Of a DNA stretch of 64,000 nt, positions 1-14,574 are shown piece by piece. Source of the stretch: Tipula vernalis (taxonomy: Eukaryota > Arthropoda > Insecta > Diptera > Tipulidae); NCBI GenBank assembly GCA_958295665.1, contig OY282560.1, positions 86,838,311 to 86,902,310 on the forward strand, written 5' to 3'. The notes below the pieces were generated by a model that was given only the letters and a program-made list of their open reading frames with translations, was not told where the DNA came from and searched no databases. Positions within the stretch are counted from its first letter, which is position 1. Every line of letters begins with the position of its first letter. Both the position numbers and the translations under genes were made by a program.

Positions 1-3000
1 TATAGTCCAGGTGATTTTCAATAAAATTGAATTTTCTACAAAATGTGTAGAAATATTCGAACGATCCAAATGCCCATTGGAATGACAATTACAGGTCTCA
101 ATGCCTATCGATAGAGGTATCAATCATCGAAATCGGAGCACAATTGCAGGTTTTCGATTTTGTAGCTCTGATTTTGTGGTCAGTCCAGGTGATTTTCAAT
201 AAAATTGAATTTTCTACAAAATGTGTAGAAATATCCGAACGATCCATAAAACCGTTGTCATGAGCACAATTGCAGATTTTCGATTTTGTAGCTCTGATTT
301 TGTGGTCTATAGTCCAGGTGATTTTCAATAAAATTGAATTTTCTACAAAATGTGTAGAAATATCCGAACGATCCATAAAACCATTGTCATGAGCACAATT
401 GCAGGTTTTCGATTTTGTAGCTCTGATTTGATGGTCTATAGTCCAGGTGATTTTCAATAAAATTGAATTTTCTACAAAATGTTTAGAAATATCCGAACGA
501 TCCATAAAACCGTTGTCATGAGCACAATTGCAGGTTTTCGATTTTGTAGCTCTGATTTGATGGTCTATAGTCCAGGTGATTTTCAATAAAATTGAATTTT
601 CTACAAAATGTTTAGAAATATTCGAACGATCCAAATGCCCATTGGCATAACAATTACAGGTCTCAATGCCTATCGATAGAGGTATCAATCATAGGAATCG
701 GAGCACAATTGCAGGTTTTCGATTTTGTAGCTCTGATTTTATGGTCTATAGTCCAGGTGATTTTCAATAAAATTGAATTTTCTACAAAATGTGTAGAAAT
801 ATTCGAACGATCCAAATGCCCATTGGCATAACAATTACAGGTCTCAATGCCTATCGATAGAGGTATCAATCATAGGAATCGGAGCACAATTGCAGGTTTT
901 CGATTTTGTAGCTCTGATTTTATGGTCTATAGTCCAGGTGATTTTCAATAAAATTGAATTTTCTACAAAATGTGTAGAAATATTCGAACGATCCAAATGC
1001 CCATTGGAATGACAATTACAGGTCTCAATGCCTATCGATAGAGGTATCAATCATCGAAATCGGAGCACAATTGCAGGTTTTCGATTTTGTAGCTCTGATT
1101 TTGTGGTCAGTCCAGGTGATTTTCAATAAAATTGAATTTTCTACAAAATGTGTAGAAATATCCGAACGATCCATAAAACCGTTGTCATGAGCACAATTGC
1201 AGATTTTCGATTTTGTAGCTCTGATTTTATGGTCTATAGTCCAGGTGATTTTCAATAAAATTGAATTTTCTACAAAATGTGTAGAAATATCCGAACGATC
1301 CATAAAACCATTGTCATGAGCACAATTGCAGGTTTTCGATTTTGTAGCTCTGATTTGATGGTCTATAGTCCAGGTGATTTTCAATAAAATTGAATTTTCT
1401 ACAAAATGTTTAGAAATATTCGAACGATCAAAATGCCCATTGGCATGACAATTACAGGTCTCAATACCTATCGATAGAGGTATCAATCATCGAAATCGGA
1501 GCACAATTGCAGGTTTTCGATTTTGTAGCTCTGATTTTGTGGTCAGTCCAGGTGATTTTCAATAAAATTGAATTTTCTACAAAATGTGTAGAAATATCCG
1601 AACGATCCATAAAAGCGTTGTCATGAGCACAATTGCAGATTTTCGATTTTGTAGCTCTGATTTTATGGTCTATAGTCCAGGTGATTTTCAATAAAATTGA
1701 ATTTTCTACAAAATGTGTAGAAATATCCGAACGATCCATAAAACCGTTGTCATGAGCACAATTGCAGGTTTTCGATTTTGTAGCTCTGATTTGATGGTCT
1801 ATAGTCCAGGTGATTTTCAATAAAATTGAATTTTCTACAAAATGTTTAGAAATATTCGAACGATCAAAATGCCCATTGGCATGACAATTACAGGTCTCAA
1901 TGCCTATCGATAGAGGTATCAATCATCGAAATCGGAGCACAATTGCAGGTTTTCGATTTTGTAGCTCTGATTTTGTGGCCTATAGTCCAGGTGATTTTCA
2001 ATAAAATTGAATTTTCTACAAAATGTGTAGAAATATTCGAACGATCCAAATGCCCATTGGCATAACAATTACAGGTCTCAATGCCTATCGATAGAGGTAT
2101 CAATCATAGGAATCGGAGCACAATTGCAGGTTTTCGATTTTGTAGCTCTGATTTTATGGTCTATAGTCCAGGTGGTTTTCAATAAAATTGAATTTTCTAC
2201 AAAATGTGTAGAAATATTCGAACGATCCAAATGCCCATTGGAATGACAATTACATGTCTCAATGCCTATCGATAGAGGTATCAATCATCGGAATCGGATC
2301 ACAATTGCAGGTTTTCGATTTTGTAGCTCTGATTTTATGGTCTATAGTCCAGGTGATTTTCAATAAAATTGAATTTTCTACAAAATGTGTAGAAATATCC
2401 GAACGATCCATAAAACCGTTGTCATGAGCACAATTGCAGGTTTTCGATTTTGTAGCTCTGATTTTATGGTCTATAGTCCAGGTGATTTTCAATAAAATTG
2501 AATTTTCTACAAAATGTTTAGAAATATTCGAACGATCCAAATGCCCATTGGCATGACAATTACAGGTCTCAATGCCTATCGATAGAGGTATCAATCATCG
2601 GAATCGGAGCACAATTGCAGGTTTTCGATTTTGTAGCTCTGATTTTGTGGCCTATAGTCCAGGTGATTTTCAATAAAATTGAATTTTCTACAAAATGTGT
2701 AGAAATATTCGAACGATCCAAATGCCCATTGGCATAACAATTACAGGTCTCAATGCCTATCGATAGAGGTATCAATCATCGGAATCGGATCACAATTGCA
2801 GGTTTTCGATTTTGTAGCTCTGATTTTATGGTCTATAGTCCAGGTGATTTTCAATAAAATTGAATTTTCTACAAAATGTGTAGAAATATCCGAACGATCC
2901 ATAAAACCGTTGTCATGAGCACAATTGCAGGTTTTCGATTTTGTAGCTCTGATTTTATGGTCTATAGTCCAGGTGATTTTCAATAAAATTGAATTTTCTA

Positions 3001-3673
3001 CAAAATGTGTAGAAATATTCGAACGATCCAAATGCCCATTGGCATGACAATTACAGGTCTCAATGCCTATCGATAGAAGTATCAATCATCGGAATCGGAG
3101 CACAATTGCAGGTTTTCGATTTTGTAGCTCTGATTTTGTGGTCTATAGTCCAGGTGATTTTCAATAAAATTGAATTTTCTACAAAATGTGTAGAAATATC
3201 CGAACGATCCATAAAACCGTTGTCATGAGCACAATTGCAGGTTTTCGATTTTGTAGCTCTGATTTGATGGTCTATAGTCCAGGTGATTTTCAATAAAATT
3301 GAATTTTCTACAAAATGTGTAGAAATATTCGAACGATCCAAATGCCCATTGGCATGACAATTACATGTCTCAATGCCTATCGATAGAGGTATCAATCATC
3401 GGAATCGGAGCACAATTGCAGGTTTTCGATTTTGTAGCTCTTATTTTGTGGTCAGTCCAGGTGATTTTCAATAAAATTGAATTTTCTACAAAATGTGTAG
3501 AAATATCCGAACGACCCATAAAACCGTTGTCATGAGCACAATTGCAGGTTTTCGATTTTGTAGCTCTGATTTTATGGTCTATAGTCCAGGTGATTTTCAA
3601 TAAAATTGAATTTTCTACAAAATGTGTAGAAATATTCGAACGATCCAAATGCCCATTGGAATGACAATTACAT
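1..3673 (+). repeat. A-rich array domain with older copies of downstream blocks
   Basis: Mixed A and B units without one strict period. Early A units carry CATCGAAATC or CATAGGAATC after the palindrome, and several B units carry GTTTAGAAAT or GCAGATTTTC, which mark local families. The stretch near 1,897-2,750 matches 5,822-6,675 at an offset of 3,925 bp, and 2,750-3,370 matches 4,168-4,788. It therefore looks like a diverged or partial copy of the 2,998-bp block that follows. No gene is present. Confidence 0.85.
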
Positions 3674-6671
3674 GTCTCAATGCCTATCGATAGAGGTATC
3701 AATCATCGGAATCGGATCACAATTGCAGGTTTTCGATTTTGTAGCTCTGATTTTATGGTCTATAGTCCAGGTGATTTTCAATAAAATTGAATTTTCAACA
3801 AAATGTGTAGAAATATCCGAACGATCCATAAAACCGTTGTCATGAGCACAATTGCAGGTTTTCGATTTTGTAGCTCTGATTTTATGGTCTATAGTCCAGG
3901 TGATTTTCAATAAAATTGAATTTTCTACAAAATGTTTAGAAATATTCGAACGATCCAAATGCCCATTGGCATGACAATTACAGGTCTCAATGCCTATCGA
4001 TAGAGGTATCAATCATCGGAATCGGAGCACAATTGCAGGTTTTCGATTTTGTAGCTCTGATTTTGTGGCCTATAGTCCAGGTGATTTTCAATAAAATTGA
4101 ATTTTCTACAAAATGTGTAGAAATATTCGAACGATCCAAATGCCCATTGGCATAACAATTATAGGTCTCAATGCCTATCGATAGAGGTATCAATCATCGG
4201 AATCGGATCACAATTGCAGGTTTTCGATTTTGTAGCTCTGATTTTATGGTCTATAGTCCAGGTGATTTTCAATAAAATTGAATTTTCTACAAAATGTGTA
4301 GAAATATCCGAACGATCCATAAAACCGTTGTCATGAGCACAATTGCAGGTTTTCGATTTTGTAGCTCTGATTTTATGGTCTATAGTCCAGGTGATTTTCA
4401 ATAAAATTGAATTTTCTACAAAATGTGTAGAAATATTCGAACGATCCAAATGCCCATTGGCATGACAATTACAGGTCTCAATGCCTATCGATAGAAGTAT
4501 CAATCATCGGAATCGGAGCACAATTGCAGGTTTTCGATTTTGTAGCTCTGATTTTGTGGTCTATAGTCCAGGTGATTTTCAATAAAATTGAATTTTCTAC
4601 AAAATGTGTAGAAATATCCGAACGATCCATAAAACCGTTGTCATGAGCACAATTGCAGGTTTTCGATTTTGTAGCTCTGATTTGATGGTCTATAGTCCAG
4701 GTGATTTTCAATAAAATTGAATTTTCTACAAAATGTGTAGAAATATTCGAACGATCCAAATGCCCATTGGCATGACAATTACATGTCTCAATGCCTATCG
4801 ATAGAGGTATCAATCATCGGAATCGGAGCACAATTGCAGGTTTTCGATTTTGTAGCTCTGATTTTGTGGTCTATAGTCCAGGTGATTTTCAATAAAATTG
4901 AATTTTCTACAAAATGTGTAGAAATATCCTAACGATCCATAAAACCGTTGTCATGAGCACAATTGCAGGTTTCCGATTTTGTAGCTCTGATTTTATGGTC
5001 TATAGTCCAGGTGATTTTCAATAAAATTGAATTTTCTACAAAATGTTTAGAAATATTCGAACGATCCAAATGCCCATTGGCATGACAATTACAGGTCTCA
5101 ATGCCTATCGATAGAGGTATCAATCATCGGAATCGGAGCACAATTGCAGGTTTTCGATTTTGTAGCTCTGATTTTGTGGCCTATAGTCCAGGTGATTTTC
5201 AATAAAATTGAATTTTCTACAAAATGTGTAGAAATATTCGAACGATCCAAATGCCCATTGGCATAACAATTACAGGTCTCAATGCCTATCGATAGAGGTA
5301 TCAATCATAGGAATCGGAGCACAATTGCAGGTTTTCGATTTTGTAGCTTTGATTTTGTGGCCTATAGTCCAGGTGATTTTCAATAAAATTGAATTTTCTA
5401 CAAAATGTGTAGAAATATTCGAACGATCCAAATGCCCATTGGCATGACAATTATAGGTCTCAATGCCTATCGATAGAGGTATCAATCACCGGAATCGGAG
5501 CACAATTGCAGGTTTTCGATTTTGTAGCTCTGATTTTGTGGTCTATAGTCCAGGTGATTTTCAATAAAATTGAATTTTCTACAAAATGTGTAGAAATATT
5601 CGAACGATCCAAATGCCCATTGGCATAACAATTACAGGTCTCAATGCCTATCGATAGAGGTATCAATCATAGGAATCGGAGCACAATTGCAGGTTTTCGA
5701 TTTTGTAGCTTTGATTTTGTGGCCTATAGTCCAGGTGATTTTCAATAAAATTGAATTTTCTACAAAATGTGTAGAAATATTCGAACGATCCAAATGCCCA
5801 TTGGCATGACAATTATAGGTCTCAATGCCTATCGATAGAGGTATCAATCATCGGAATCGGAGCACAATTGCAGGTTTTCGATTTTGTAGCTCTGATTTTG
5901 TGGCCTATAGTCCAGGTGATTTTCAATAAAATTGAATTTTCTACAAAATGTGTAGAAATATTCGAACGATCCAAATGCCCATTGGCATAACAATTACAGG
6001 TCTCAATGCCTATCGATAGAGGTATCAATCATAGGAATCGGAGCACAATTGCAGGTTTTCGATTTTGTAGCTCTGATTTTATGGTCTATAGTCCAGGTGG
6101 TTTTCAATAAAATTGAATTTTCTACAAAATGTGTAGAAATATTCGAACGATCCAAATGCCCATTGGAATGACAATTACATGTCTCAATGCCTATCGATAG
6201 AGGTATCAATCATCGGAATCGGATCACAATTGCAGGTTTTCGATTTTGTAGCTCTGATTTTATGGTCTATAGTCCAGGTGATTTTCAATAAAATTGAATT
6301 TTCTACAAAATGTGTAGAAATATCCGAACGATCCATAAAACCGTTGTCATGAGCACAATTGCAGGTTTTCGATTTTGTAGCTCTGATTTTATGGTCTATA
6401 GTCCAGGTGATTTTCAATAAAATTGAATTTTCTACAAAATGTTTAGAAATATTCGAACGATCCAAATGCCCATTGGCATGACAATTACAGGTCTCAATGC
6501 CTATCGATAGAGGTATCAATCATCGGAATCGGAGCACAATTGCAGGTTTTCGATTTTGTAGCTCTGATTTTGTGGCCTATAGTCCAGGTGATTTTCAATA
6601 AAATTGAATTTTCTACAAAATGTGTAGAAATATTCGAACGATCCAAATGCCCATTGGCATGACAATTACAG
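3674..6671 (+). repeat. 2,998-bp higher-order block, copy 1
   Basis: The order of A and B units and their private variants repeat at an offset of 2,998 bp. Shared markers include TTTTCAACAAAATG near 3,792/6,790, ATATCCTAACG near 4,925/7,923, GGTTTCCGATTTTG near 4,970/7,968, and AATCACCGGAATC near 5,486/8,484. The left edge is set by the first mismatching sites (3,655-3,673 against 6,653-6,671). It contains six consecutive A units (about 5,098-6,184), the longest A-only stretch I noted in this domain. Near-identity implies a recent duplication. Confidence 0.88.
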
Positions 6672-9669
6672 GTCTCAATGCCTATCGATAGAGGTATCAA
6701 TCATCGGAATCGGATCACAATTGCAGGTTTTCGATTTTGTAGCTCTGATTTTATGGTCTATAGTCCAGGTGATTTTCAATAAAATTGAATTTTCAACAAA
6801 ATGTGTAGAAATATCCGAACGATCCATAAAACCGTTGTCATGAGCACAATTGCAGGTTTTCGATTTTGTAGCTCTGATTTTATGGTCTATAGTCCAGGTG
6901 ATTTTCAATAAAATTGAATTTTCTACAAAATGTTTAGAAATATTCGAACGATCCAAATGCCCATTGGCATGACAATTACAGGTCTCAATGCCTATCGATA
7001 GAGGTATCAATCATCGGAATCGGAGCACAATTGCAGGTTTTCGATTTTGTAGCTCTGATTTTGTGGCCTATAGTCCAGGTGATTTTCAATAAAATTGAAT
7101 TTTCTACAAAATGTGTAGAAATATTCGAACGATCCAAATGCCCATTGGCATAACAATTATAGGTCTCAATGCCTATCGATAGAGGTATCAATCATCGGAA
7201 TCGGATCACAATTGCAGGTTTTCGATTTTGTAGCTCTGATTTTATGGTCTATAGTCCAGGTGATTTTCAATAAAATTGAATTTTCTACAAAATGTGTAGA
7301 AATATCCGAACGATCCATAAAACCGTTGTCATGAGCACAATTGCAGGTTTTCGATTTTGTAGCTCTGATTTTATGGTCTATAGTCCAGGTGATTTTCAAT
7401 AAAATTGAATTTTCTACAAAATGTGTAGAAATATTCGAACGATCCAAATGCCCATTGGCATGACAATTACAGGTCTCAATGCCTATCGATAGAAGTATCA
7501 ATCATCGGAATCGGAGCACAATTGCAGGTTTTCGATTTTGTAGCTCTGATTTTGTGGTCTATAGTCCAGGTGATTTTCAATAAAATTGAATTTTCTACAA
7601 AATGTGTAGAAATATCCGAACGATCCATAAAACCGTTGTCATGAGCACAATTGCAGGTTTTCGATTTTGTAGCTCTGATTTGATGGTCTATAGTCCAGGT
7701 GATTTTCAATAAAATTGAATTTTCTACAAAATGTGTAGAAATATTCGAACGATCCAAATGCCCATTGGCATGACAATTACATGTCTCAATGCCTATCGAT
7801 AGAGGTATCAATCATCGGAATCGGAGCACAATTGCAGGTTTTCGATTTTGTAGCTCTGATTTTGTGGTCTATAGTCCAGGTGATTTTCAATAAAATTGAA
7901 TTTTCTACAAAATGTGTAGAAATATCCTAACGATCCATAAAACCGTTGTCATGAGCACAATTGCAGGTTTCCGATTTTGTAGCTCTGATTTTATGGTCTA
8001 TAGTCCAGGTGATTTTCAATAAAATTGAATTTTCTACAAAATGTTTAGAAATATTCGAACGATCCAAATGCCCATTGGCATGACAATTACAGGTCTCAAT
8101 GCCTATCGATAGAGGTATCAATCATCGGAATCGGAGCACAATTGCAGGTTTTCGATTTTGTAGCTCTGATTTTGTGGCCTATAGTCCAGGTGATTTTCAA
8201 TAAAATTGAATTTTCTACAAAATGTGTAGAAATATTCGAACGATCCAAATGCCCATTGGCATAACAATTACAGGTCTCAATGCCTATCGATAGAGGTATC
8301 AATCATAGGAATCGGAGCACAATTGCAGGTTTTCGATTTTGTAGCTTTGATTTTGTGGCCTATAGTCCAGGTGATTTTCAATAAAATTGAATTTTCTACA
8401 AAATGTGTAGAAATATTCGAACGATCCAAATGCCCATTGGCATGACAATTATAGGTCTCAATGCCTATCGATAGAGGTATCAATCACCGGAATCGGAGCA
8501 CAATTGCAGGTTTTCGATTTTGTAGCTCTGATTTTGTGGTCTATAGTCCAGGTGATTTTCAATAAAATTGAATTTTCTACAAAATGTGTAGAAATATTCG
8601 AACGATCCAAATGCCCATTGGCATAACAATTACAGGTCTCAATGCCTATCGATAGAGGTATCAATCATAGGAATCGGAGCACAATTGCAGGTTTTCGATT
8701 TTGTAGCTTTGATTTTGTGGCCTATAGTCCAGGTGATTTTCAATAAAATTGAATTTTCTACAAAATGTGTAGAAATATTCGAACGATCCAAATGCCCATT
8801 GGCATGACAATTATAGGTCTCAATGCCTATCGATAGAGGTATCAATCATCGGAATCGGAGCACAATTGCAGGTTTTCGATTTTGTAGCTCTGATTTTGTG
8901 GCCTATAGTCCAGGTGATTTTCAATAAAATTGAATTTTCTACAAAATGTGTAGAAATATTCGAACGATCCAAATGCCCATTGGCATAACAATTACAGGTC
9001 TCAATGCCTATCGATAGAGGTATCAATCATAGGAATCGGAGCACAATTGCAGGTTTTCGATTTTGTAGCTCTGATTTTATGGTCTATAGTCCAGGTGGTT
9101 TTCAATAAAATTGAATTTTCTACAAAATGTGTAGAAATATTCGAACGATCCAAATGCCCATTGGAATGACAATTACATGTCTCAATGCCTATCGATAGAG
9201 GTATCAATCATCGGAATCGGATCACAATTGCAGGTTTTCGATTTTGTAGCTCTGATTTTATGGTCTATAGTCCAGGTGATTTTCAATAAAATTGAATTTT
9301 CTACAAAATGTGTAGAAATATCCGAACGATCCATAAAACCGTTGTCATGAGCACAATTGCAGGTTTTCGATTTTGTAGCTCTGATTTTATGGTCTATAGT
9401 CCAGGTGATTTTCAATAAAATTGAATTTTCTACAAAATGTTTAGAAATATTCGAACGATCCAAATGCCCATTGGCATGACAATTACAGGTCTCAATGCCT
9501 ATCGATAGAGGTATCAATCATCGGAATCGGAGCACAATTGCAGGTTTTCGATTTTGTAGCTCTGATTTTGTGGCCTATAGTCCAGGTGATTTTCAATAAA
9601 ATTGAATTTTCTACAAAATGTGTAGAAATATTCGAACGATCCAAATGCCCATTGGCATAACAATTACAG
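6672..9669 (+). repeat. 2,998-bp higher-order block, copy 2
   Basis: Tandem partner of the preceding block, with the same unit order and the same private markers. The copies stop matching near 9,657-9,670, where this one reads GGCATAACAATT against GGCATGACAATT at the equivalent place in copy 1. The edge is approximate because flanking monomers are themselves similar. Confidence 0.88.
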
Positions 9670-10690
9670 GTCTCAATGCCTATCGATAAAGGTATCAATC
9701 ATCGGAATCGGATCACAATTGCAGGTTTTCGATTTTGTAGCTCTGATTTTATGGTCTATAGTCCAGGTGATTTTCAATAAAATTGAATTTTCTACAAAAT
9801 GTGTAGAAATATCCGAACGATCCATAAAACCGTTGTCATGAGCACAATTGCAGGTTTTCGATTTTGTAGCTCTGATTTGATGGTCTATAGTCCAGGTGAT
9901 TTTCAATAAAATTGAATTTTCTACAAAATGTGTAGAAATATTCGAACGATCCAAATGCCCATTGGCATGACAATTACATGTCTCAATGCCTATCGATAGA
10001 GGTATCAATCATCGGAATCGGAGCACAATTGCAGGTTTTCGATTTTGTAGCTCTGATTTTGTGGTCTATAGTCCAGGTGATTTTCAATAAAATTGAATTT
10101 TCTACAAAATGTGTAGAAATATCCTAACGATCCATAAAACCGTTGTCATGAGCACAATTGCAGGTTTCCGATTTTGTAGCTCTGATTTTATGGTCTATAG
10201 TCCAGGTGATTTTCAATAAAATTGAATTTTCTACAAAATGTTTAGAAATATTCGAACGATCCAAATGCCCATTGGCATGACAATTACAGGTCTCAATGCC
10301 TATCGATAGAGGTATCAATCATCGGAATCGGAGCACAATTGCAGGTTTTCGATTTTGTAGCTCTGATTTTGTGGCCTATAGTCCAGGTGATTTTCAATAA
10401 AATTGAATTTTCTACAAAATGTGTAGAAATATTCGAACGATCCAAATGCCCATTGGCATGACAATTACAGGTCTCAATGCCTATCGATAGAGGTATCAAT
10501 CATAGGAATCGGAGCACAATTGCAGGTTTTCGATTTTGTAGCTTTGATTTTGTGGCCTATAGTCCAGGTGATTTTCAATAAAATTGAATTTTCTACAAAA
10601 TGTGTAGAAATATTCGAACGATCCAAATGCCCATTGGCATGACAATTACATGGCTCAATGCCTATCGATAGAGGTATTAATCACCGGAAT
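9670..10690 (+). repeat. Partial third copy of the 2,998-bp block
   Basis: Units here match copy 2 at an offset of 2,197 bp (9,984 with 7,787; 10,124 with 7,927; 10,655 with 8,458), including ATATCCTAACG and GGTTTCCGATTTTG. Relative to the 2,998-bp period, 801 bp is missing at the left, so the copy joins in mid-block. CATAAAGG at 9,690 near the palindrome and AATCACCGG near the right end are further landmarks. Confidence 0.8.
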
Positions 10691-13600
10691 CGGAGCACAA
10701 TTGCAGGTTTTCGATTTTGTAGCTCTGATTTTATGGTCTATAGTCCAGGTGATTTTCAATAAAATTGAATTTTCTACAAAATGTGTAGAAATATCCGAGC
10801 GATCCATAAAACAGTTGTCATGAGCACAATTGCAGGTTTTCGATTTTGTAGCTCTGATTTTATGGTCTATAGTCCAGGTGATTTTAAATAAAATTGAATT
10901 TTCTACAAAATGTGTAGAAATATTCGAACGATCCAAATGCCCATTGGCATACAAATTACAGGTCTCAATGCCTATCGATAGAAGTATCAATCATCGGAAT
11001 CGGAGCACAATTGCAGGTTTTCGATTTTGTAGCTCTGATTTTATGGTCTATAGTCCAGGTGATTTTCAATAAAATTGAATTTTCTACAAAATGTGTAGAA
11101 ATATTCGAACGATCCATAAAACCGTTGTCATGAGCACAATTGCAGGTTTTCGATTTTGTAGCTCTGATTTTATGGTCTATAGTCCAGGTGATTTTCAATA
11201 AAATTGAATTTTCTACAAAATGTGTAGAAATATTCGAACGATCCAAATGCCCATTGGCATGACAATTACAGGTCTCAATGCCTATCGATAGAGGTATCAA
11301 TCATCGGAATCGGAGCACAATTGCAGGTTTTCGATTTTGTAGCTCTGATTTTGTGGCCTATAGTCCAGGTGATTTTCAATAAAATTGAATTTTCTACAAA
11401 ATGTGTAGAAATATTCGAACGATCCAAATGCCCATTGGCATAACAATTACAGGTCTCAATGCCTATCGATAGAGGTATCAATCATCTGAATCGGATCACA
11501 ATTGCAGGTTTTCGATTTTGTAGCTCTGATTTTATGGTCTATAGTCCAGGTGATTTTCAATAAAATTGAATTTCCTACAAAATGTGTAGAAATATCCGAA
11601 CGATCCATAAAACCGTTGTCATGAGCACAATTGCAGGTTTTCGATTTTGTAGCTCTGATTTTATGGTCTATAGTCCAGGTGATTTTCAATAAAATTGAAT
11701 TTGCTACAAAATGTGTAGAAATATTCGAACGATCCAAATGCCCATTGGCATGACAATTACAGGTCTCAATGCCTATCGATAGAAGTATCAATCATCGGAA
11801 TCGGAGCACAATTGCAGGTTTTCGATTTTGTAGCTCTGATTTTATGGTCTATAGTCCAGGTGATTTTCAATAAAATTGAATTTTCTACAAAATGTGTAGA
11901 AATATCCGAACGATCCATAAAACCGTTGTCATGAGCACAATTGCAGGTTTTCGATTTTGTAGCTCTGATTTTATGGTCTATAGTCCAGGTGATTTTCAAT
12001 AAAATTGAATTTTCTACAAAATGTGTAGAAATATCCGAACGATCCATAAAACCGTTGTCATGAGCACAATTGCAGGTTTTCGATTTTGTAGCTCTGATTT
12101 GATAGTCTATAGTCCAGGTGATTTTCAATAAAATTGAATTTTCTACAAAATGTGTAGAAATATTCGAACGATCCAAATGCCCATTGGCATGACAATTACA
12201 TGTCTCAATGCCTATCGATAGAGGTATCAATCATCGGAATCGGATCACAATTGCAGGTTTTCGATTTTGTAGCTCTGATTTTATGGTCTATAGTCCAGGT
12301 GATTTTCAATAAAATTGAATTTTCTACAAAATGTGTAGAAATATCCGAACGATCCATAAAACCGTTGTCATGAGCACAATTGCAGGTTTTTGATTTTGTA
12401 GCTCTGATTTTATGGTCTATAGTCCAGGTGATTTTCAATAAAATTGAATTTTCTACAAAATGTGTAGAAATATCCGAACGATCCATAAAACCGTTGTCAT
12501 GAGCACAATTGCAGGTTTTCGATTTTGTAGCTCTGATTTTATGGTCAATAGTCCAGGTGATTTTCAATAAAATTGAATTTTCTACAAAATGTGTAGAAAT
12601 ATTCGAACGATCCAAATGCCCATTGGCATGACAATTACATGTCTCAATGCCTATCGATAGAGGTATCAATCATCGGAATCGGAGCACAATTGCAGGTTTT
12701 CGATTTTGTAGCTCTTATTTTGTGGTCAGTCCAGGTGATTTTCAATAAAATTGAATTTTCTACAAAATGTGTAGAAATATCCGAACGACCCATAAAACCG
12801 TTGTCATGAGCACAATTGCAGGTTTTCGATTTTGTAGCTCTGATTTTATGGTCTATAGTCCAGGTGATTTTCAATAAAATTGAATTTTCTACAAAATGTG
12901 TAGAAATATCCGAACGATCCATAAAACCGTTGTCATGAGCACAATTGCAGGTTTTCGATTTTGTAGCTCTGATTTTATGGTCTATAGTCCAGGTGATTTT
13001 CAATAAAATTGAATTTTCTACAAAATGTGTAGAAATATCCGAACGATCCATAAAACCGTTGTCATGAGCACAATTGCAGGTTTTCGATTTTGTAGCTCTG
13101 ATTTGATAGTCTATAGTCCAGGTGATTTTCAATAAAATTGAATTTTCTACAAAATGTGTAGAAATATTCGAACGATCCAAATGCCCATTGGCATGACAAT
13201 TACAGGTCTCAATGCCTATCGATAGAGGTATCAATCATCGGAATCGGAGCACAATTGCAGGTTTTCGATTTTGTAGCTTTGATTTTGTGGCCTATAGTCC
13301 AGGTGATTTTCAATAAAATTGAATTTTCTACAAAATGTGTAGAAATATTCGAACGATCCAAATGCCCATTGGCATGACAATTACATGTCTCAATGCCTAT
13401 CGATAGAGGTATCAATCATCGGAATCGGATCACAATTGCAGGTTTTCGATTTTGTAGCTCTGATTTTATGGTCTATAGTCCAGGTGATTTTCAATAAAAT
13501 TGAATTTTCTACAAAATGTGTAGAAATATCCGAACGATCCATAAAACCGTTGTCATGAGCACAATTGCAGGTTTTCGATTTTGTAGCTCTGATTTTATGG

Positions 13601-13828
13601 TCTATAGTCCAGGTGATTTTCAATAAAATTGAATTTTCTACAAAATGTGTAGAAATATCCGAACGATCCATAAAACCGTTGTCATGAGCACAATTGCAGG
13701 TTTTCGATTTTGTAGCTCTGATTTTATGGTCAATAGTCCAGGTGATTTTCAATAAAATTGAATTTTCTACAAAATGTGTAGAAATATTCGAACGATCCAA
13801 ATGCCCATTGGCATGACAATTACAGGTC

Positions 13829-14574
13829 TCAATGCCTATCGATAGAGGTATCAATCATCGGAATCGGAGCACAATTGCAGGTTTTCGATTTTGTAGCTTT
13901 GATTTTGTGGCCTATAGTCCAGGTGATTTTCAATAAAATTGAATTTTCTACAAAATGTGTAGAAATATTCGAACGATCCAAATGCCCATTGGCATGACAA
14001 TTACATGTCTCAATGCCTATCGATAGAGGTATCAATCATCGGAATCGGAGCACAATTGCAGGTTTTCGATTTTGTAGCTCTTATTTTGTGGTCAGTCCAG
14101 GTGATTTTCAATAAAATTGAATTTTCTACAAAATGTGTAGAAATATCCGAACGATCCATAAAACCGTTGTCATGAGCACATTTGCAGGTTTTCGATTTTG
14201 TAGCTCTGATTTTATGGTCTATAGTCCAGGTGATTTTCAATAAAATTGAATTTTCTACAAAATGTGTAGAAATATCCGAACGATCCATAAAACCGTTGTC
14301 ATGAGCACAATTGCAGGTTTTCGATTTTGTAGCTCTGATTTTATGGTCTATAGTCCAGGTGATTTTCAATAAAATTGAATTTTCTACAAAATGTGTAGAA
14401 ATATCCGAACGATCCATAAAACCGTTGTCATGAGCACAATTGCAGGTTTTCGATTTTGTAGCTCTGATTTTATGGTCAATAGTCCAGGTGATTTTCAATA
14501 AAATTGAATTTTCTACAAAATGTGTAGAAATATTCGAACGATCCAAATGCCCATTGGCATGACAATTACAGGTC
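13829..14574 (+). repeat. 746-bp higher-order unit, copy 1
   Basis: Two A and three B units (two times 181 plus three times 129, minus a 3-bp junction deletion) repeat at an offset of 746 bp. Markers are TAGCTTTGATTTTGTGGCC, TAGCTCTTATTTTGTGGTCAGTCC, GAGCACATTTGC and GGTCAATAGTCC. The block just upstream (13,209-13,828) is a 620-bp version with one B fewer and no junction deletion. Confidence 0.87.
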
